Shown: in pieces, positions 38,514 through 48,369 of the stretch | How the letters are laid out: each line of letters starts with the position of its first letter | How positions within the stretch are numbered: the stretch's first letter is position 1 | From: Lentinula raphanica | Taxonomy: Eukaryota > Basidiomycota > Agaricomycetes > Agaricales > Omphalotaceae | DNA: 64,000 nt | NCBI GenBank assembly: GCA_027919835.1 | Contig: JANVFP010000037.1 | Location: forward strand, 124,001 to 188,000 | Reading direction: 5' to 3' | Position numbers and translations under genes: made by a program | The notes under the pieces: generated by a model | Databases searched by the model: none | Told to the model about the DNA's origin: nothing | The model's input: the letters and a program-made list of their open reading frames with translations, nothing else

Positions 38514-38990
38514 GCTTTACAACTCTGAAATAGTACTTTCAGTTTTGGCTCATCATTTAGCATTTCCTGGCTCATTATATACTTTAAAGCTGCTAGTAGT
38601 ACTGGAGAATGCTCTTGAATACCATTAATGTAGAGAACATAGCCAATAAACAGCTCATACGTAAGGAGATGGACTTGAGGAGACGCGAGGAGACGCGAAA
38701 ACATTACTTCTCAGGAGCATGTGGCTATCATGTGACCTGGTCAGGTGTCGATTCCCACCATTCCGATCACTCAGATTCAGTCCGATCATCAGATTTGTCT
38801 GGAACTATGAGTGAGAGTCATCTGATTTGGGCGCTAAAGCCTGATAAGATCTGATAAGGTAGCTCTGATGAGAGCTGATGAAAGTTATTAACCAATATAA
38901 GGGTAAGGAGATGAAGAAGGAATTGTATATTTGCCATTTCCTGACCATGAGATGCCTTAAAATTAAAGGGACAAGTGGGAATTTCTAAGG

Positions 38991-39183
38991 GCTACTGATT
39001 TTTCGTGGAGTGCGCTGATTTGTTGTGGAGTGCGCTGGTTTTACGGAGTGCGCTGGCGAAAAAATGCCGGAGTTCCGGCGAAAAGAATATATTCGGCATT
39101 GTATTCTGAAGCGCTGAGGAATTCACAAGGCGCTGAGTAGTGTCCAAGGCGCTAATAATTTTTGTACAGAAATAACGTCATAG
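38991..39183 (-). repeat. Right terminal inverted repeat
   Basis: 193-bp arm matching 38321-38513 in inverse orientation. The TGA at 39178-39180 inside it ends the reading frame entering from the secreted-protein gene. Confidence 0.85.
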
Positions 39184-39818
39184 TATATCTCTGTTCGAGT
39201 GCAGTCGCATCACAGGAATCTCCAATTGGTCCAAGTTCACACTTTGCCCGCCGGGAGGAAGTTCTTGTCCCTTCACATAAACATGCAGAATCAGCAAAAT
39301 GAACAAACAATGTCTAGGTCCAAACTCCAAACGTACCGGCTTAACATACGCAAAGCCTAACACTTTTCGATCCGATCCGAGGGCCTTGCCGATTTTCTCG
39401 AACAAGGAAGCAGGTTCCCGGGAAACGAGCTGGGGATGACGATCGGGCTGCATAGTCGCAATGGGGGCGTCATGAGAGTTTTGAGGCTCTCCCGGAGCAT
39501 GAAGCGGGTATGCATAACACGTTTTTAGTACCAGGGCCGAGGACATGGCCAGGAGAAGTACAGTGCGAAACTGAAAGAGCTGGATTTTCATGGTGAACGG
39601 CGAGGCAGAGACTATCGAGATGTTTTTAAAGAGACCAGCTCCAAGTGTGTTGAGGGAAAAATACGCTTCGAATGAGGCTGAATATTTGTTGAATATACAT
39701 ATATGTAGAGAGAAAACCTGGGAGGTACTTACGCGTATCGCCATCGGTCGAGACCGATGAGGTACTCATTACCTTGTTCGTGTATCTTCAACAACTTGAA
39801 AATTGTCTGGTCAAAAAA

Positions 39819-40910
39819 TTACAACGACTTTTCAATCTTTAAAACCTCTTCTACAGCTTTCCACCACTTTCCTCCTTGCTCGCTCTTCACAAGCACACCT
39901 AGATTCGCCTCTCTCAACGGCACTCTTACCTCCCCATTCCCGTATCCAAACTCTTGCGATACTATCGCCTTCACGCCACCCACACCGCCGATCTTTGACA
40001 CAGCCCAGTCTGCCATCGATAGCTTCGCTTGGAGGGTAAACGCTTCTTCTAAAAACCTCGCATCTTTGTTCTTCTGGTACTCCACGAATAATCTATATAT
40101 CTTCGTGTGGACCTTCGGCACAAGGTTGACCAGGGCAGCGATAGTCCCAGCACCGCCTGAGAGGAGTGTGTGTAGGAATACATCGGATTTTCCAGCGAAT
40201 GTGGCGAAAGAGGTTTGGTAGTCAAAGGACGAAGACAAGCGTTGGATCTTGCCCATATTGCCACATGAGAGTTTAGTTCCGACGATGTTCGGGTGAGTGG
40301 CAAGTGAGGATAGGAGATCAGAGTCGAGGTCAATCCCAGCTGTGACGGTCGGAAAGTTATAGACCATGTAAGGTAACGGACAGGCATCTGCAACCTGTTC
40401 ACTGTATTGAGCAACCCAAATCCATTTGATATGCAATGTGCCCGAACGCTCACCTCTCTGTGAAATTTCAAAATGCTATCTGGCCCCATCGCAGAGGCCC
40501 AAGTCGACGGAGTCAACACTAGCACCCAACCAGCCCCACTTTCCTTCGCTTGTACGCACAGCTCTTTCGTTTCCCTCGCCGACTGTGCACCTGTCCCCGC
40601 GATGATCAACACATGCTTGAATCCAGCTTCGTCCAACGTTTTGCGTACAAAGGCGATGTTGCGAGATCGTTCGTCGTGCGAAAGATGTTGAGCTTCGCCG
40701 TTAGAGCCTTGTACGAGGATCCCCGTAACTCCTCCCTGGAACGTGGAGACGTATTCAGGACATGGTCAAGATCTGCCTGAAATTCGCACTGACCTCTGCT
40801 AATCGTAAGATATGTTTTCTGTATCCTTCTTCATCGATCTCTTCGGTTCCAGGTCGAAAGAATAAAACGGCGGGAACATAGACGCCTGGTGGGGGTGGTG
40901 TCGAGCTCAT
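39819..40910 (-). CDS. Dihydrodipicolinate-synthase-family aldolase
   Basis: Class I aldolase of the DHDPS/N-acetylneuraminate lyase superfamily; in fungi these usually act on 2-keto-3-deoxy sugar acids or 4-hydroxy-2-oxoglutarate rather than in lysine synthesis. Start MSSTPPPPGVYVPAVLFFRP at 40910. The second exon gives GGVTGILVQGSNGEAQHLSH, then DEAGFKHVLIIAGTGAQSAR. The third gives the catalytic Tyr region YMVYNFPTVTAG and the Schiff-base lysine in NIVGTKLSCGNMGKIQRL. It ends with SQEFGYGNGEVRVPLREANL and LKIEKSL. Two introns (near 40738-40795 and 40395-40455). All expected active-site positions are present. A partial duplicate lies directly upstream. Confidence 0.85.
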
Positions 40911-41218
40911 GGTCTGATCAGGAATGACAGTAGAGATACTGCAGTGATTGAAAGATGAATGATAGGGTGAGAAATAGTGAGCGAAAATTGTCGTGGAAAT
41001 CGATATCGGAAAGCACTCGGATGTTTGTGAACCGACATATTCTTCGTTGGCAGTGATTTTATCGGATCCCAATACTCAAATTCTACAGAGTCGATGAAGT
41101 TTCACGACAAACAACGTGAAAGCATGAGGATGTTCCAACAGGCGAGGGTGTAAGATGGTGGAAGACGTATTCATCGTCTTATTTGTCTATCTTCAACAAG
41201 TTGACATTTGTCAAAAAT

Positions 41219-42010
41219 TTACAACGACTTCTCAATCTTCAAAACCTCTTCTACAGCTTTCCACCACTTTGCTCCTTGTTCACTCTGCACAACCACACCC
41301 AGATTCACCTCTCTCAACGGCACTCTTACCTCCCCATTCCCGTATCCAAACTCTTGCGATACTATCGCCTTCACGCCACCCAAAGCACCAATCTTCATCA
41401 TTGCCCAGTCTGCGATCGATAATTTCTCTTGGATGGCAAAAGCTTCTCCTAAAAGCCTCGCGTCTTTGGTCTTCTGATATTCCAAGAATATCTTGTATAT
41501 CTTGGTGTGGACTTTTGGCACAATGTTGACCAGGGCAGGGATAGTTCCAGCACCACCGGAGAGGAGTGTGTGTAGGTGCACATCGGATTTTCGACCGTTG
41601 GTGGCAAAGGAGGTCTGATAGTCAAAAGACGAGAGTTTAGTGCCAACGATGTTCGGGTGAGTGGCAAGCGAGGATATGAGATCAGAGTCGAGGTCGATCC
41701 CAGCTGTAACGGTAGGGTTATTATAGATCATGTAAGGTAACGGACAGGCGTCTGCAACCTGTTCATAGTGAGCAACCCAAATCCGTTTGACATGACATGC
41801 CCCGATGCTCACCTCTGTGATATTCCAAAATGGTAATTGGCCCCATCGCCTGCGCCCAGGTCGACAGAGTCAACACCAGGACCCATCCAGCCCCACTTTC
41901 CTTCGCTTGTACACCCAGTTCTTTCGTTTCCCTTGCCGACTGTGCACCTGTTCCTGCGATGATCACCATATGCTTATATCCAGCTTCGTCCAATGTTTTG
42001 TGCGGTTGAG
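41219..42010 (-). pseudogene. Truncated duplicate of the aldolase gene
   Basis: Close copy of 39819-40660. Similarity starts at KTLDEAGYKHMVIIAGTG and runs to the same C-terminus LKIEKSL, but the first exon and the GGVTGILVQGSNGE segment (part of the barrel and active-site floor) are missing; the DNA upstream of about 42005 is unrelated. The copy also lacks 13 codons directly after the catalytic VGTKLS (CGNMGKIQRLSSS in the intact gene). The intron before VADACPLPYM is kept and no stop interrupts the rest. It may be transcribed from a chance promoter but is unlikely to be a working aldolase. Confidence 0.75.
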
Positions 42011-43684
42011 ACCAGCTTGAAGGAAACCACCAAGGTCAGATTGCTTGAAACGAGAGGCTGAGTTTTATAGATACCAAACGGAAGTTGAAAAATTGGAACA
42101 AGTACTCACAGAAAGTGCGTATGTAGATCTACCAGCGACGCTTGCAAGAAAATTGCTTTGAGGACAAGAAAGAAGTTGCATACCCTCGCGAATATGCTCA
42201 TTGCTGGAACTCGAAGTAGCGAGGACGGCTCAAATGAGACTGAGAGAGCGCTTTCAAGAGGTTGTATTGTCAAGAAGCACTTTCGGATGTTATCGGTCTG
42301 GCACAGGACGGATACGAAGCAAGACGGAACTTGAGTACTGGCGAAAGAGTCGAGATTCTGAGACTCTCGACTCTCGGATGACTTTCTTCTGCATCCTCAA
42401 AAGGTGTCGTGAGATTTGAATCGTCGTCAACAGGAGGGCTTAGTGTGGTGTTCTGGGTCTTGATGCCACATGAAAGAATCTGAGCAAGTGCTAGGAATAG
42501 GAATAGTGAACGTCCTATGCAGGCAAGCGCTGATTATGTGGGTAGCTCGAGGAAGGGTTCTGGCGCACTGAGACTGAATGGATACCGACAAAACCATTCG
42601 GTCCAGTAAAGCGAGAAGACATCGGACCTGGTCGGGACTCTGAGTCAGAGAGTCACGTTGGATGACATGGACTGAGCGAAGCGCAGATCATACGCGGAGA
42701 CTCAGAAGGGCCGACTACCATTGTTCGGTGAGTCTTGAAGGGGAAGAGCTTCCACAGATAGCAGTGTGTCCGAAATTGTGAGCCTTCATTGTGGGGAGTG
42801 ACGAGTCGAGTGAGCACTGAGATAATAAATCGAGAAAGCGGAGACAAGCTGGGAGTAGTAAATACTAATTCATGTATCTCCATTATAGCCAGTGAGCTTC
42901 GCGTCCATGATTTGAGATACTTAGTCGTACGGATGGGCAAGTTGGGGCAGGAGAAGACGAACAGGAATTTTAGCGCTCATGCTATAACGCTGTCACGCAG
43001 AAATTACCACGGCGCCTAAAAACAAATGCTCCGTTTCTTCAACCTTCACCAGAAATTCGCGCTCACTTGGATTGGATATACCTCTTGCTTATTCTGTCTG
43101 TACGTTCACTGACCTGGATGCTTTAAAATGAGGATAGGATACTCCTTTTCTTGGCTTTCAATGCTGCAACTCTAGGACTTGGTGCGACAGGTGCGACACT
43201 ACACTTTGAAGTAAGGATTTCCCTGTCACGATTAGCCTCACATCCACGCTCGGTGTCAGAGGAATACATAGCTCCCTTGCGATTAAGCTGTCACCTCATC
43301 TCGCTTATAGACGTGTCGAGACGCAGCCGAACTTGCGATCAATAGACTGGCAATGAAGCACGACCACAGGGCTCCTCCAAAACAGTATATCACTTCCCTT
43401 ATGCAAGTCCGATAATCAAGCTCCGTATCCCAATACGTGCTTAGAACGTCTAGGCTTTTGATTTAGCAGTGAATCCTCGAAGTTTTCAACCTCGACCTGA
43501 CTGTCTCACCCATCTACTGCCATTGAATGTGCGCAAGAGGGGGGATACTTTTCGACCTCTCTTCGTCCTTTATTCGGGTATAAAAGCTCTCCATTCCTTG
43601 CGGGACTTCCTTAGCTCACTCCAGAGTTTTACAACCGTCCCATCTCTTCATCGCTTTTTCTCACTTCCAAACCATCGACATCAT
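42011..43684. other. Long intergenic region
   Basis: About 1.7 kb without a supported gene. The last 200 bases before 43685 contain a TATA-like 'tataaaag' (about 43578) and a pyrimidine-rich leader, as expected for the strongly expressed hydrophobin gene. Confidence 0.45.
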
Positions 43685-44301
43685 GTTGTTCAAACGACTC
43701 TTCTCCATCGTTCCTGCCGTCGTGCTTGGCCTTGCAATGATCACCACCAACGCTGCTCCCGTAAGTTTGTTGCACTCCTCTGTCTTTCACATCGTGCTCA
43801 TTGAGACATGTTTGATTTCGTAGACCGTCGAATGCGACACTTGCGGCGGCACTGGCACTGGCACTGGCACTGGCACCACTCCTCCTAACAGCAACGGCGG
43901 ATCTTGCAACACTGGGAGTCTGGATTGCTGCAACAACGTCGAGGAAGTCACTGGAGTATGTCACATCTTGCTTTTCATCTTCATTCACACTTGGATGCAT
44001 CACTGAAATATGATTATCTCTGTAATGATCCATAGGCAAACTCTGGCGCACTCGAGAGCGTCATTAGTGCCCTTCTTGGTACTACGGTCGACCTTCCAAT
44101 CTCGTCCGTCATCGGAATAGGATGTAACGCTATTTTGGGCTTGAACGAGTGCAAACAGCAAACGGTCTGCTGCACTGGTACTTCGTTTGTATGTGCTGTG
44201 GTCACCTTTGGCTCGTGTATGAACTTCCACTGATTTTTCGTTCGAAATACTCACAGAGCGGCCTCATCAACCTTGGATGCAGCCCTATCAACATTCTTTG
44301 A
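43685..44301 (+). CDS. Class I hydrophobin
   Basis: Small secreted amphipathic protein that assembles at hyphal surfaces and air-water interfaces. Four exons. Exon 1: MLFKRLFSIVPAVVLGLAMI then TTNAAP (signal peptide). Exon 2: TVECDTCGG, a Gly-Thr repeat, then C1 and the C2-C3 pair in SCNTGSLDCCNNVEEVTG. Exon 3: SGALESVISALLGTTVDLPI, C4 in VIGIGC, C5 in LNECKQQTVCC with the C6-C7 pair. Exon 4: SGLINLGCSPINIL with C8. Pattern C-X6-CC..C..C-X5-CC..C is the eight-Cys hydrophobin signature with class I spacing. The extra CDTC before C1 is unusual. Introns fit GTAAGT/GTATGT..TAG/CAG. Highly confident. Confidence 0.95.
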
Positions 44302-44497
44302 ACGTTATGATCAGCTCTGTCTCTCCGAGCCCCGCGTTCTGTGTTACATCTCACGATCTCATCAACCGTGTACATACCTCGCACATACATACTTGACGGT
44401 TGTTTTGAGCCGTATAGCTCGTACATCGAATGCCGATGGTGCTAATCATTTCAGTGAGAATGGCCGACACCAAGAGAAAATGAAAAAAACAGACCTT

Positions 44498-44571
44498 TGG
44501 CCAACGTGGGGATCGAACCCAAGACCTTCGCGTTATTAGCACGACGCTCTAACCAACTGAGCTAGTCGGCC
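44498..44571 (-). tRNA. tRNA-Ile (anticodon AAT)
   Basis: Read on the minus strand: acceptor arm GGCCGAC pairing with GTTGGCC (two G-U pairs), D-arm GCTC..GAGC, anticodon stem TCGTG/CGCGA with loop CTAATAA (anticodon AAT, reads AUU), variable AGGTC and T-loop TTCGATC. 74 nt, no intron, discriminator A. The T-stem has one outer mismatch. It should be a functional tRNA gene. Confidence 0.93.
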
Positions 44572-45239
44572 ACATCAAGTTAAGGCGTTGAGCGCATAAG
44601 GATCAATTTGTCACCTTACGAATAGTACGTATGGCGTCACCGTGTCGTCTCCCAGTGCCTTTGTCTTTTGTCGTCAATCTGTCTGGTCTGCAGATTTAAT
44701 CTGGACGTGTCCTTCTGTCCCCGCAGTATGACAGTAGCCAGCTCAAATGCCACACACTCGAAGGCACTGAACGAGCATCTTCAAAATGCCTTCTGCCGAT
44801 GGTACGTTGTTCACAGGATTGTTTGTATATTTGTTGGGATCCAGGAGGATGAGGGAGGATGCAGCAAACGAACTTTAAAATCCAAACCCGCTTCGAGCTC
44901 TATAGTACCTGGTGAGATGCATAGCATGCAGAACTCGGGTCCTGAATTACTTTTGCGCTAGTGTCTGCTTGTGTCCAGACTCCAGTAGTTTCCTGGACCA
45001 AAGGGACGAACTGACACTCGGGCAAATGCGACAGAAAAAGGATTGCGATACAAATCAAGACATCCAGGTACAGAACTTCCGGGAGTCTCTCGTACATACA
45101 CAAGCCACCATATTCCCTCGCACCTACTAGACGGCAACCACAGATCCACAGTAACTTCCCTCGACCGACGAGTGTACAGACTGCTATGTCTCATGCATAA
45201 GCACCGCGCATGATACAAGCGTGAAAATCGAAGTAACGA
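44572..45239. other. Intergenic; start of duplicated 3' flank
   Basis: No gene. The stretch 45090-45240 ('ccaccatattccctcgcacc' .. 'gatacaagcgtga') recurs at 49065-49230 and, more diverged, 52130-52260, and lies just 3' of each type A gene, marking the left edge of each duplicated unit. Confidence 0.6.
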
Positions 45240-45770
45240 TCAGTCCACTGTTGTGAAAGGTGAGTACTTAGTTCCAACGCAAGTTCAATGTGAGTATATA
45301 CGACACTGACCTTGTCTAAAACACACGATTTTGGCAAAGTGATATGGATCCTCCCAGGTCCACTGGATTCTAGGATTCGAAGGAGCATAATCATGAGGGT
45401 CAAGTGGCAAAATCCCCGTGATAAGTTTAGGCGAGTTGACTTTGGGGCCAACGACGTGAAGAGCACACTGGTTGTCTTCGAGAACACGGACTCCTCCGTC
45501 ACTAAAATAGAGTTCTTCGTACAGTGCAGACCTCAAGTCTATGGTTTGACTCTCTGCCTGCTCTGTGCTTTCTGTCGCGAACTTGATGACAAATGTACCC
45601 TTCCTATAACCACTGGAATGAATTGCCAGGCCCACCGCGTGATAGTATGGGATTAGAACAGTTTCGTGAGGGTTATCTCCATAGTCGACGGGCATGGCCA
45701 TAGTGGGATTGATAGTGGCGAGAAACACAGAGAGGACAGACAAGACCACGGACGTAGATGAGATGGGCAT
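45240..45770 (-). CDS. Small secreted protein A1 (array unit 1)
   Basis: Unknown function. Start 45770: MPISSTSVVLSVLSVFLATI then NPTMAM (signal peptide), mature part beginning PVDYGDNPHETVLIPYYH. Middle: GTFVIKFATESTEQAESQTI and DLRSALYEELYF; conserved core DNQCALHVVGPK; C-terminus WTWEDPYHFAKIVCF. Two mature cysteines. A donor GTCAGT directly after FRQ spliced to the CAACAG acceptor gives the stop at 45240; unspliced, the frame ends at 45285. First of three A paralogues alternating with type B genes on the same strand. A 17-bp palindrome lies 25 bases upstream of the ATG. Confidence 0.75.
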
Positions 45771-46396
45771 TTCTCGTATGCAATTCCTTTTGTGACTGAG
45801 TCCAGCTCAGTAAGTTTCGACAACAGCGGATGTGCAGGACTCCCTGGTAGTTCACGATTGATTATATATGAAAAATGAAAAATTACCTCAGCCTTTTTAA
45901 TCGCTCGATGGATTTGAAGTTTCAAAATTCGACGTATCCGCATTGGGAGATATCGATAAGTAACAACCGATAATTGGAACTTTCAGTGTCACTGCCCACG
46001 GCGGCACACGCAGTGCCCACTGCCTGCGACCTGGTGGCGGCATCTCTGCCATGCAGTCTCATGCAGTTCAGCTCCAATTACTAACATCACAGCTCAGAAG
46101 AACTAAGAATCGAAAACCTTCTACCATTGCGAAGGAGATACGAAGTTTGCACTCGTACTACTAGTACTACGTGACCTCACAACCGCATCCTCAACGTTCC
46201 CGCTATATCATCATCCCGTGCAATCGATACATGACCAGATTTGATAGCAGTCGCGTGCTGCCAAACGAAAAGATCGCGCATTTGGCACCAGACAGCTCAA
46301 CATCCACAGATAACAGTAGATATGCACTGCTGATCCATCTCGATAAGCATGTATTTAACAAAAAAAAATGATAGAAGGCTTACTATGAAGTCGATG
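45771..46396. other. A1-B1 intergenic spacer
   Basis: Promoter of A1, including the palindrome at 45795-45811, and the 3' flank of B1. Its parts recur between A2-B2 and A3-B3, for example 'ctaccattgcgaaggagat' near 46121, 50188 and 53186. No gene. Confidence 0.6.
45795..45811. promoter_or_regulatory. Conserved palindrome upstream of A1
   Basis: ACTGAG-TCCAG-CTCAGT, 25 bases 5' of the A1 ATG, with flanking 'ttcgtatgca..cttttgtg' kept in A2 and A3. In a transcript it could form a 6-bp hairpin. Confidence 0.55.
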
Positions 46397-47095
46397 TCAT
46401 TTCCAAAAGCACTCTACCTTATACGCGCTGTAGGTACGGCCAGGCACAAACCAGTCACCCCCGATCCGTCCTCGTTTTTGCGGTTCAGGTCCGGCACCCC
46501 AAATGGTCAACTTTTTAGATTCAGAAGTTGAACCGCTTTGACGAGGAAAGAGAATGAGAAGGCAACTTTCGGGAAGGGATTTGACAAAATGAAGGTAGTG
46601 CACGTCTTTGTCAATTGATATCTTGCGTGTTTGTTCGTACGGAGTGTCAGGATCATGAGAAATGGATGCTATGAGTCCCGCTGTATTGGATCCCTGCAAT
46701 ATCTTTTTCCCGGAGTCCAGAGGCACGATGTGGACTTCGATGTCTTGGTATTGACGGTTCGTCTTCGGAGGAGGTGGAGGAACCGACGATGTCGTAGAGC
46801 TGGAGCTGGGGCGAAAAAGAGATCGCATTCTGGAGGGGAATAGACCTTTCATGGAGGAAATGAAGCGTCCACTTTTCGATGGCGCCTGCTGTTCGAAGTT
46901 GCTCGAGGGGTTCAGGCCAGAGTAGGGAGGAGGAGGCTCTTTACCTCCATCTCCACCACCCTTAGATGAAGAGGGGCCTCCACCTCCACCAGCCATATTA
47001 GTAGAAGAAGAGCCTCCACCTCCTCCTGCAATGACGGGAAGAATGACGCCTGCAAGAAAAGCAGTAATGAGGACGACTGAGAATGTGATGCGCAT
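46397..47095 (-). CDS. Small secreted protein B1 (array unit 1)
   Basis: Unknown function, 232 codons in one exon. Start 47095: MRITFSVVLITAFLAGVILP (signal peptide). The mature N-terminus is a Gly/Ser-rich low-complexity stretch containing PPPPYSGLNP (a PPxY motif), then a basic Ser/Pro part (FPSRMRSLFRPSSSS) and a folded C-terminal half: YQDIEVHIVPLDSGKKILQG, HYLHFVKSLPESCLLILFPR, and the end TYSAYKVECFWK. Two cysteines, in the same relative places as in type A. The longest B copy, through expansion of the Gly-rich part. Palindrome at 47110-47126, 15 bases upstream of the ATG. Confidence 0.75.
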   Translation of the reverse strand: MRITFSVVLITAFLAGVILPVIAGGGGGSSSTNMAGGGGGPSSSKGGGDGGKEPPPPYSGLNPSSNFEQQAPSKSGRFISSMKGLFPSRMRSLFRPSSSSTTSSVPPPPPKTNRQYQDIEVHIVPLDSGKKILQGSNTAGLIASISHDPDTPYEQTRKISIDKDVHYLHFVKSLPESCLLILFPRQSGSTSESKKLTIWGAGPEPQKRGRIGGDWFVPGRTYSAYKVECFWK

Positions 47096-47109
47096 GTTCG
47101 TATCTTGCT

Positions 47110-47126
47110 ACCGAGTCCTGCTCAGT
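47110..47126. promoter_or_regulatory. Conserved palindrome upstream of B1
   Basis: ACCGAG-TCCTG-CTCAGT, 15 bases 5' of the B1 ATG; same element as before the A genes, with one changed base in the left arm. Confidence 0.5.
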
Positions 47127-47356
47127 GAGTTCGATGAAGAGATGTAAGGTTCCCTCACCTTCATCGTGAGGACTTTAAGGACGATTCGCGGATACGGACA
47201 CAGCAATTTCGGTGAAAAAGATTGTAAATTTTGGATCTGTGACAAAAAGGTATCATCGGGACTGATCAGGACTGATCAGGAAGTCGAAAAGAGGCGATAA
47301 GAGAGCTCACGTTGGACAGAGCCAATTCCTGAAACAGGCTCAAGAAGTCAGATCTA

Positions 47357-47911
47357 CAGTCGACTCCCTCATAAGGCATACCCCCCGGGAGCAGCCCAAA
47401 GGTATGCCTTTTCAGAGAGTATGACTTAAGGGAGATGGGCGCTTACCAGCGCTAACCTGTAAGCTCCTGTAAGTGCCTGGAGAGGGAGACCTCTGACACT
47501 TATTTTCCATTCTAGGATGCTCTTAGGTCAAAACAGTGTTCATTTACCTTGAAAATCATTGTAATGTATGTTGGTATTCTCTTGCCATGCTTGAAGCGGG
47601 CTTTTGAGAGTCGTGGGAATGACAAAATTTGAGAATTTGGAGGCATTTTCTAAGATCTCACGCAATTTTGATTAAATCTTGAGGATTCAATCAAAATCTG
47701 GTTACCCTAAATAGAGATATCTACTCCTAAAATGGTTGCTTTGGCATCCAAAATAGGCAGGTATGCCTTATGGTGACCGGAAAAGTCTATGCCTTATGCC
47801 CTACTGCGGTTGTATGCCTTATCCCTGCGAACCGAGTTGGTATCACAAAAAAAGTATGCCATATAAGGGAGTATGCCTTATGGGTGGTATGCCTTATGAG
47901 GGAGTCGACTG
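47357..47911. mobile_element. 555-bp TIR element with TA duplication (Tc1/pogo-like MITE)
   Basis: Ends are perfect inverted repeats of 26 bp: CAGTCGACTCCCTCATAAGG continuing CATACC on the left, the mirror on the right, each flanked by TA (47355-47356 and 47912-47913). The right half holds six or more copies of TATGCCTTA. No transposase. TA target sites and a CAG..ACTCCC terminus are typical of the pogo/Tc1-mariner group. The matching positions in array units 2 and 3 (about 51325 and 54305) lack it. A 67-codon ORF (47763-47966) is a by-product of the repeats. Confidence 0.8.
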
Positions 47912-48099
47912 TATACATTCCGTAGCAGTCCACAGCCAACGGATCCCCGTGTCCCTGCATGGCTGAATTCTATATCCACTTCAAATCAATCGGGAGAGGT
48001 CAGGGGAGGTCCCACCCTGCAAAACCGGTGCAACCGCTGACTGGAAAATTTCAACGCACCAGATAGAACCATATGCAACCAGATGCAACCCTATGCAAC

Positions 48100-48369
48100 A
48101 GGACCCCCGGCAGCCCACCAAAACCTCTGTTCGTGTTCGGGTAAAAATGGGGGGTAAATCGAGACCAAGTCAGCGCCCGGTTCGGGTAAAAATGACCAAA
48201 AATTTTCAGAATCTCTGCACAAAAATTCGGGTAAAACCGAGCATTCCTGAGTTCTTCAGAAAGCCCTGGGTGAAATTCGGGTAAAACTGGCGATTTTTGG
48301 TCGATTTTTGGTTCGGGTAAAAGTAAGCCTTCGAGGGCGCAAACATTTTGGTGGGCTGCCGGGGGTCCT
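48100..48369. mobile_element. 270-bp TIR element with 8-bp duplication (hAT-like MITE)
   Basis: Inverted termini of 24 bp, AGGACCCCCGGCAGCCCACC then AAAA, flanked by an 8-bp direct repeat TATGCAAC (48092-48099 and 48370-48377). The body repeats TTCGGGTAAAA several times. An empty homologous site exists at 55368-55380 ('ccctatgcaacccgcaaaat') and a diverged one near 51553. Eight-base target duplications are characteristic of hAT elements. Non-coding. Confidence 0.85.

Larger units (their letters stand above)
38321..39183. mobile_element. 863-bp DNA transposon with 193-bp TIRs
   Basis: The two ends are near-perfect inverted repeats, 38321-38513 and 38991-39183, beginning CTATGACGTTATTTCTGTAC. 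Within each TIR the word CAGCGC recurs six times (CAGCGCACTCC three times), an array of subterminal repeats. The 477-bp core has no transposase; a 72-codon ORF (38486-38704) spans into the left TIR and shows no domain. Flanks read ..GCATAT and TATATC.., consistent with a 3-bp (TAT) or slightly longer target duplication. Non-autonomous; superfamily not assigned. It interrupts a family C gene. The near-identity of the TIRs suggests recent insertion. Confidence 0.85.
37593..39591 (-). pseudogene. Secreted protein, family C (copy 2), split by transposon
   Basis: Paralogue of the copy at 35-36 kb. 5' part: ATG 39591, MKIQLFQFRTVLLLAMSSAL (signal peptide), exon ending KVLGFAYVKP at a GTACGT donor, then GQELPPGGQSVNLDQLEIPV and RLHSNRD at the transposon edge; the element supplies the next stop (39178). 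3' part, on the far side: LYLLTSRPKMKPQDPN (GTGAGT donor), RFSTVSLLTETVSFSLNWSS, QCVVYAVKSRTTMPLEL, SYEERSALPAYDDESPPVYT, WGVYGLCYKSDSGS and the final exon VDFLGSKPADLPQEWKSKVN, stop at 37593. Each 3' exon aligns with copy 1 at the same introns (compare CVVYA with CIVYA, and WGVYGLCY with WGMIVKCY). So the element sits in one coding exon. Two separate new genes, one each side, cannot be excluded. Confidence 0.6.

Noticed and set aside
44273..44542. ORFs over the tRNA region
   Set aside because: They overlap the tRNA gene and the last hydrophobin exon; no independent evidence.
47268..47290. Tandem 'gggactgatcagg' suspected as CRISPR-like
   Set aside because: Only two units and no spacers; CRISPR is not expected in a eukaryote.
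47763..47966. Short plus-strand ORF MPYGDRKSLCLMPY..
   Set aside because: Translation of the repeated TATGCCTTA words of the TIR element; not a gene.
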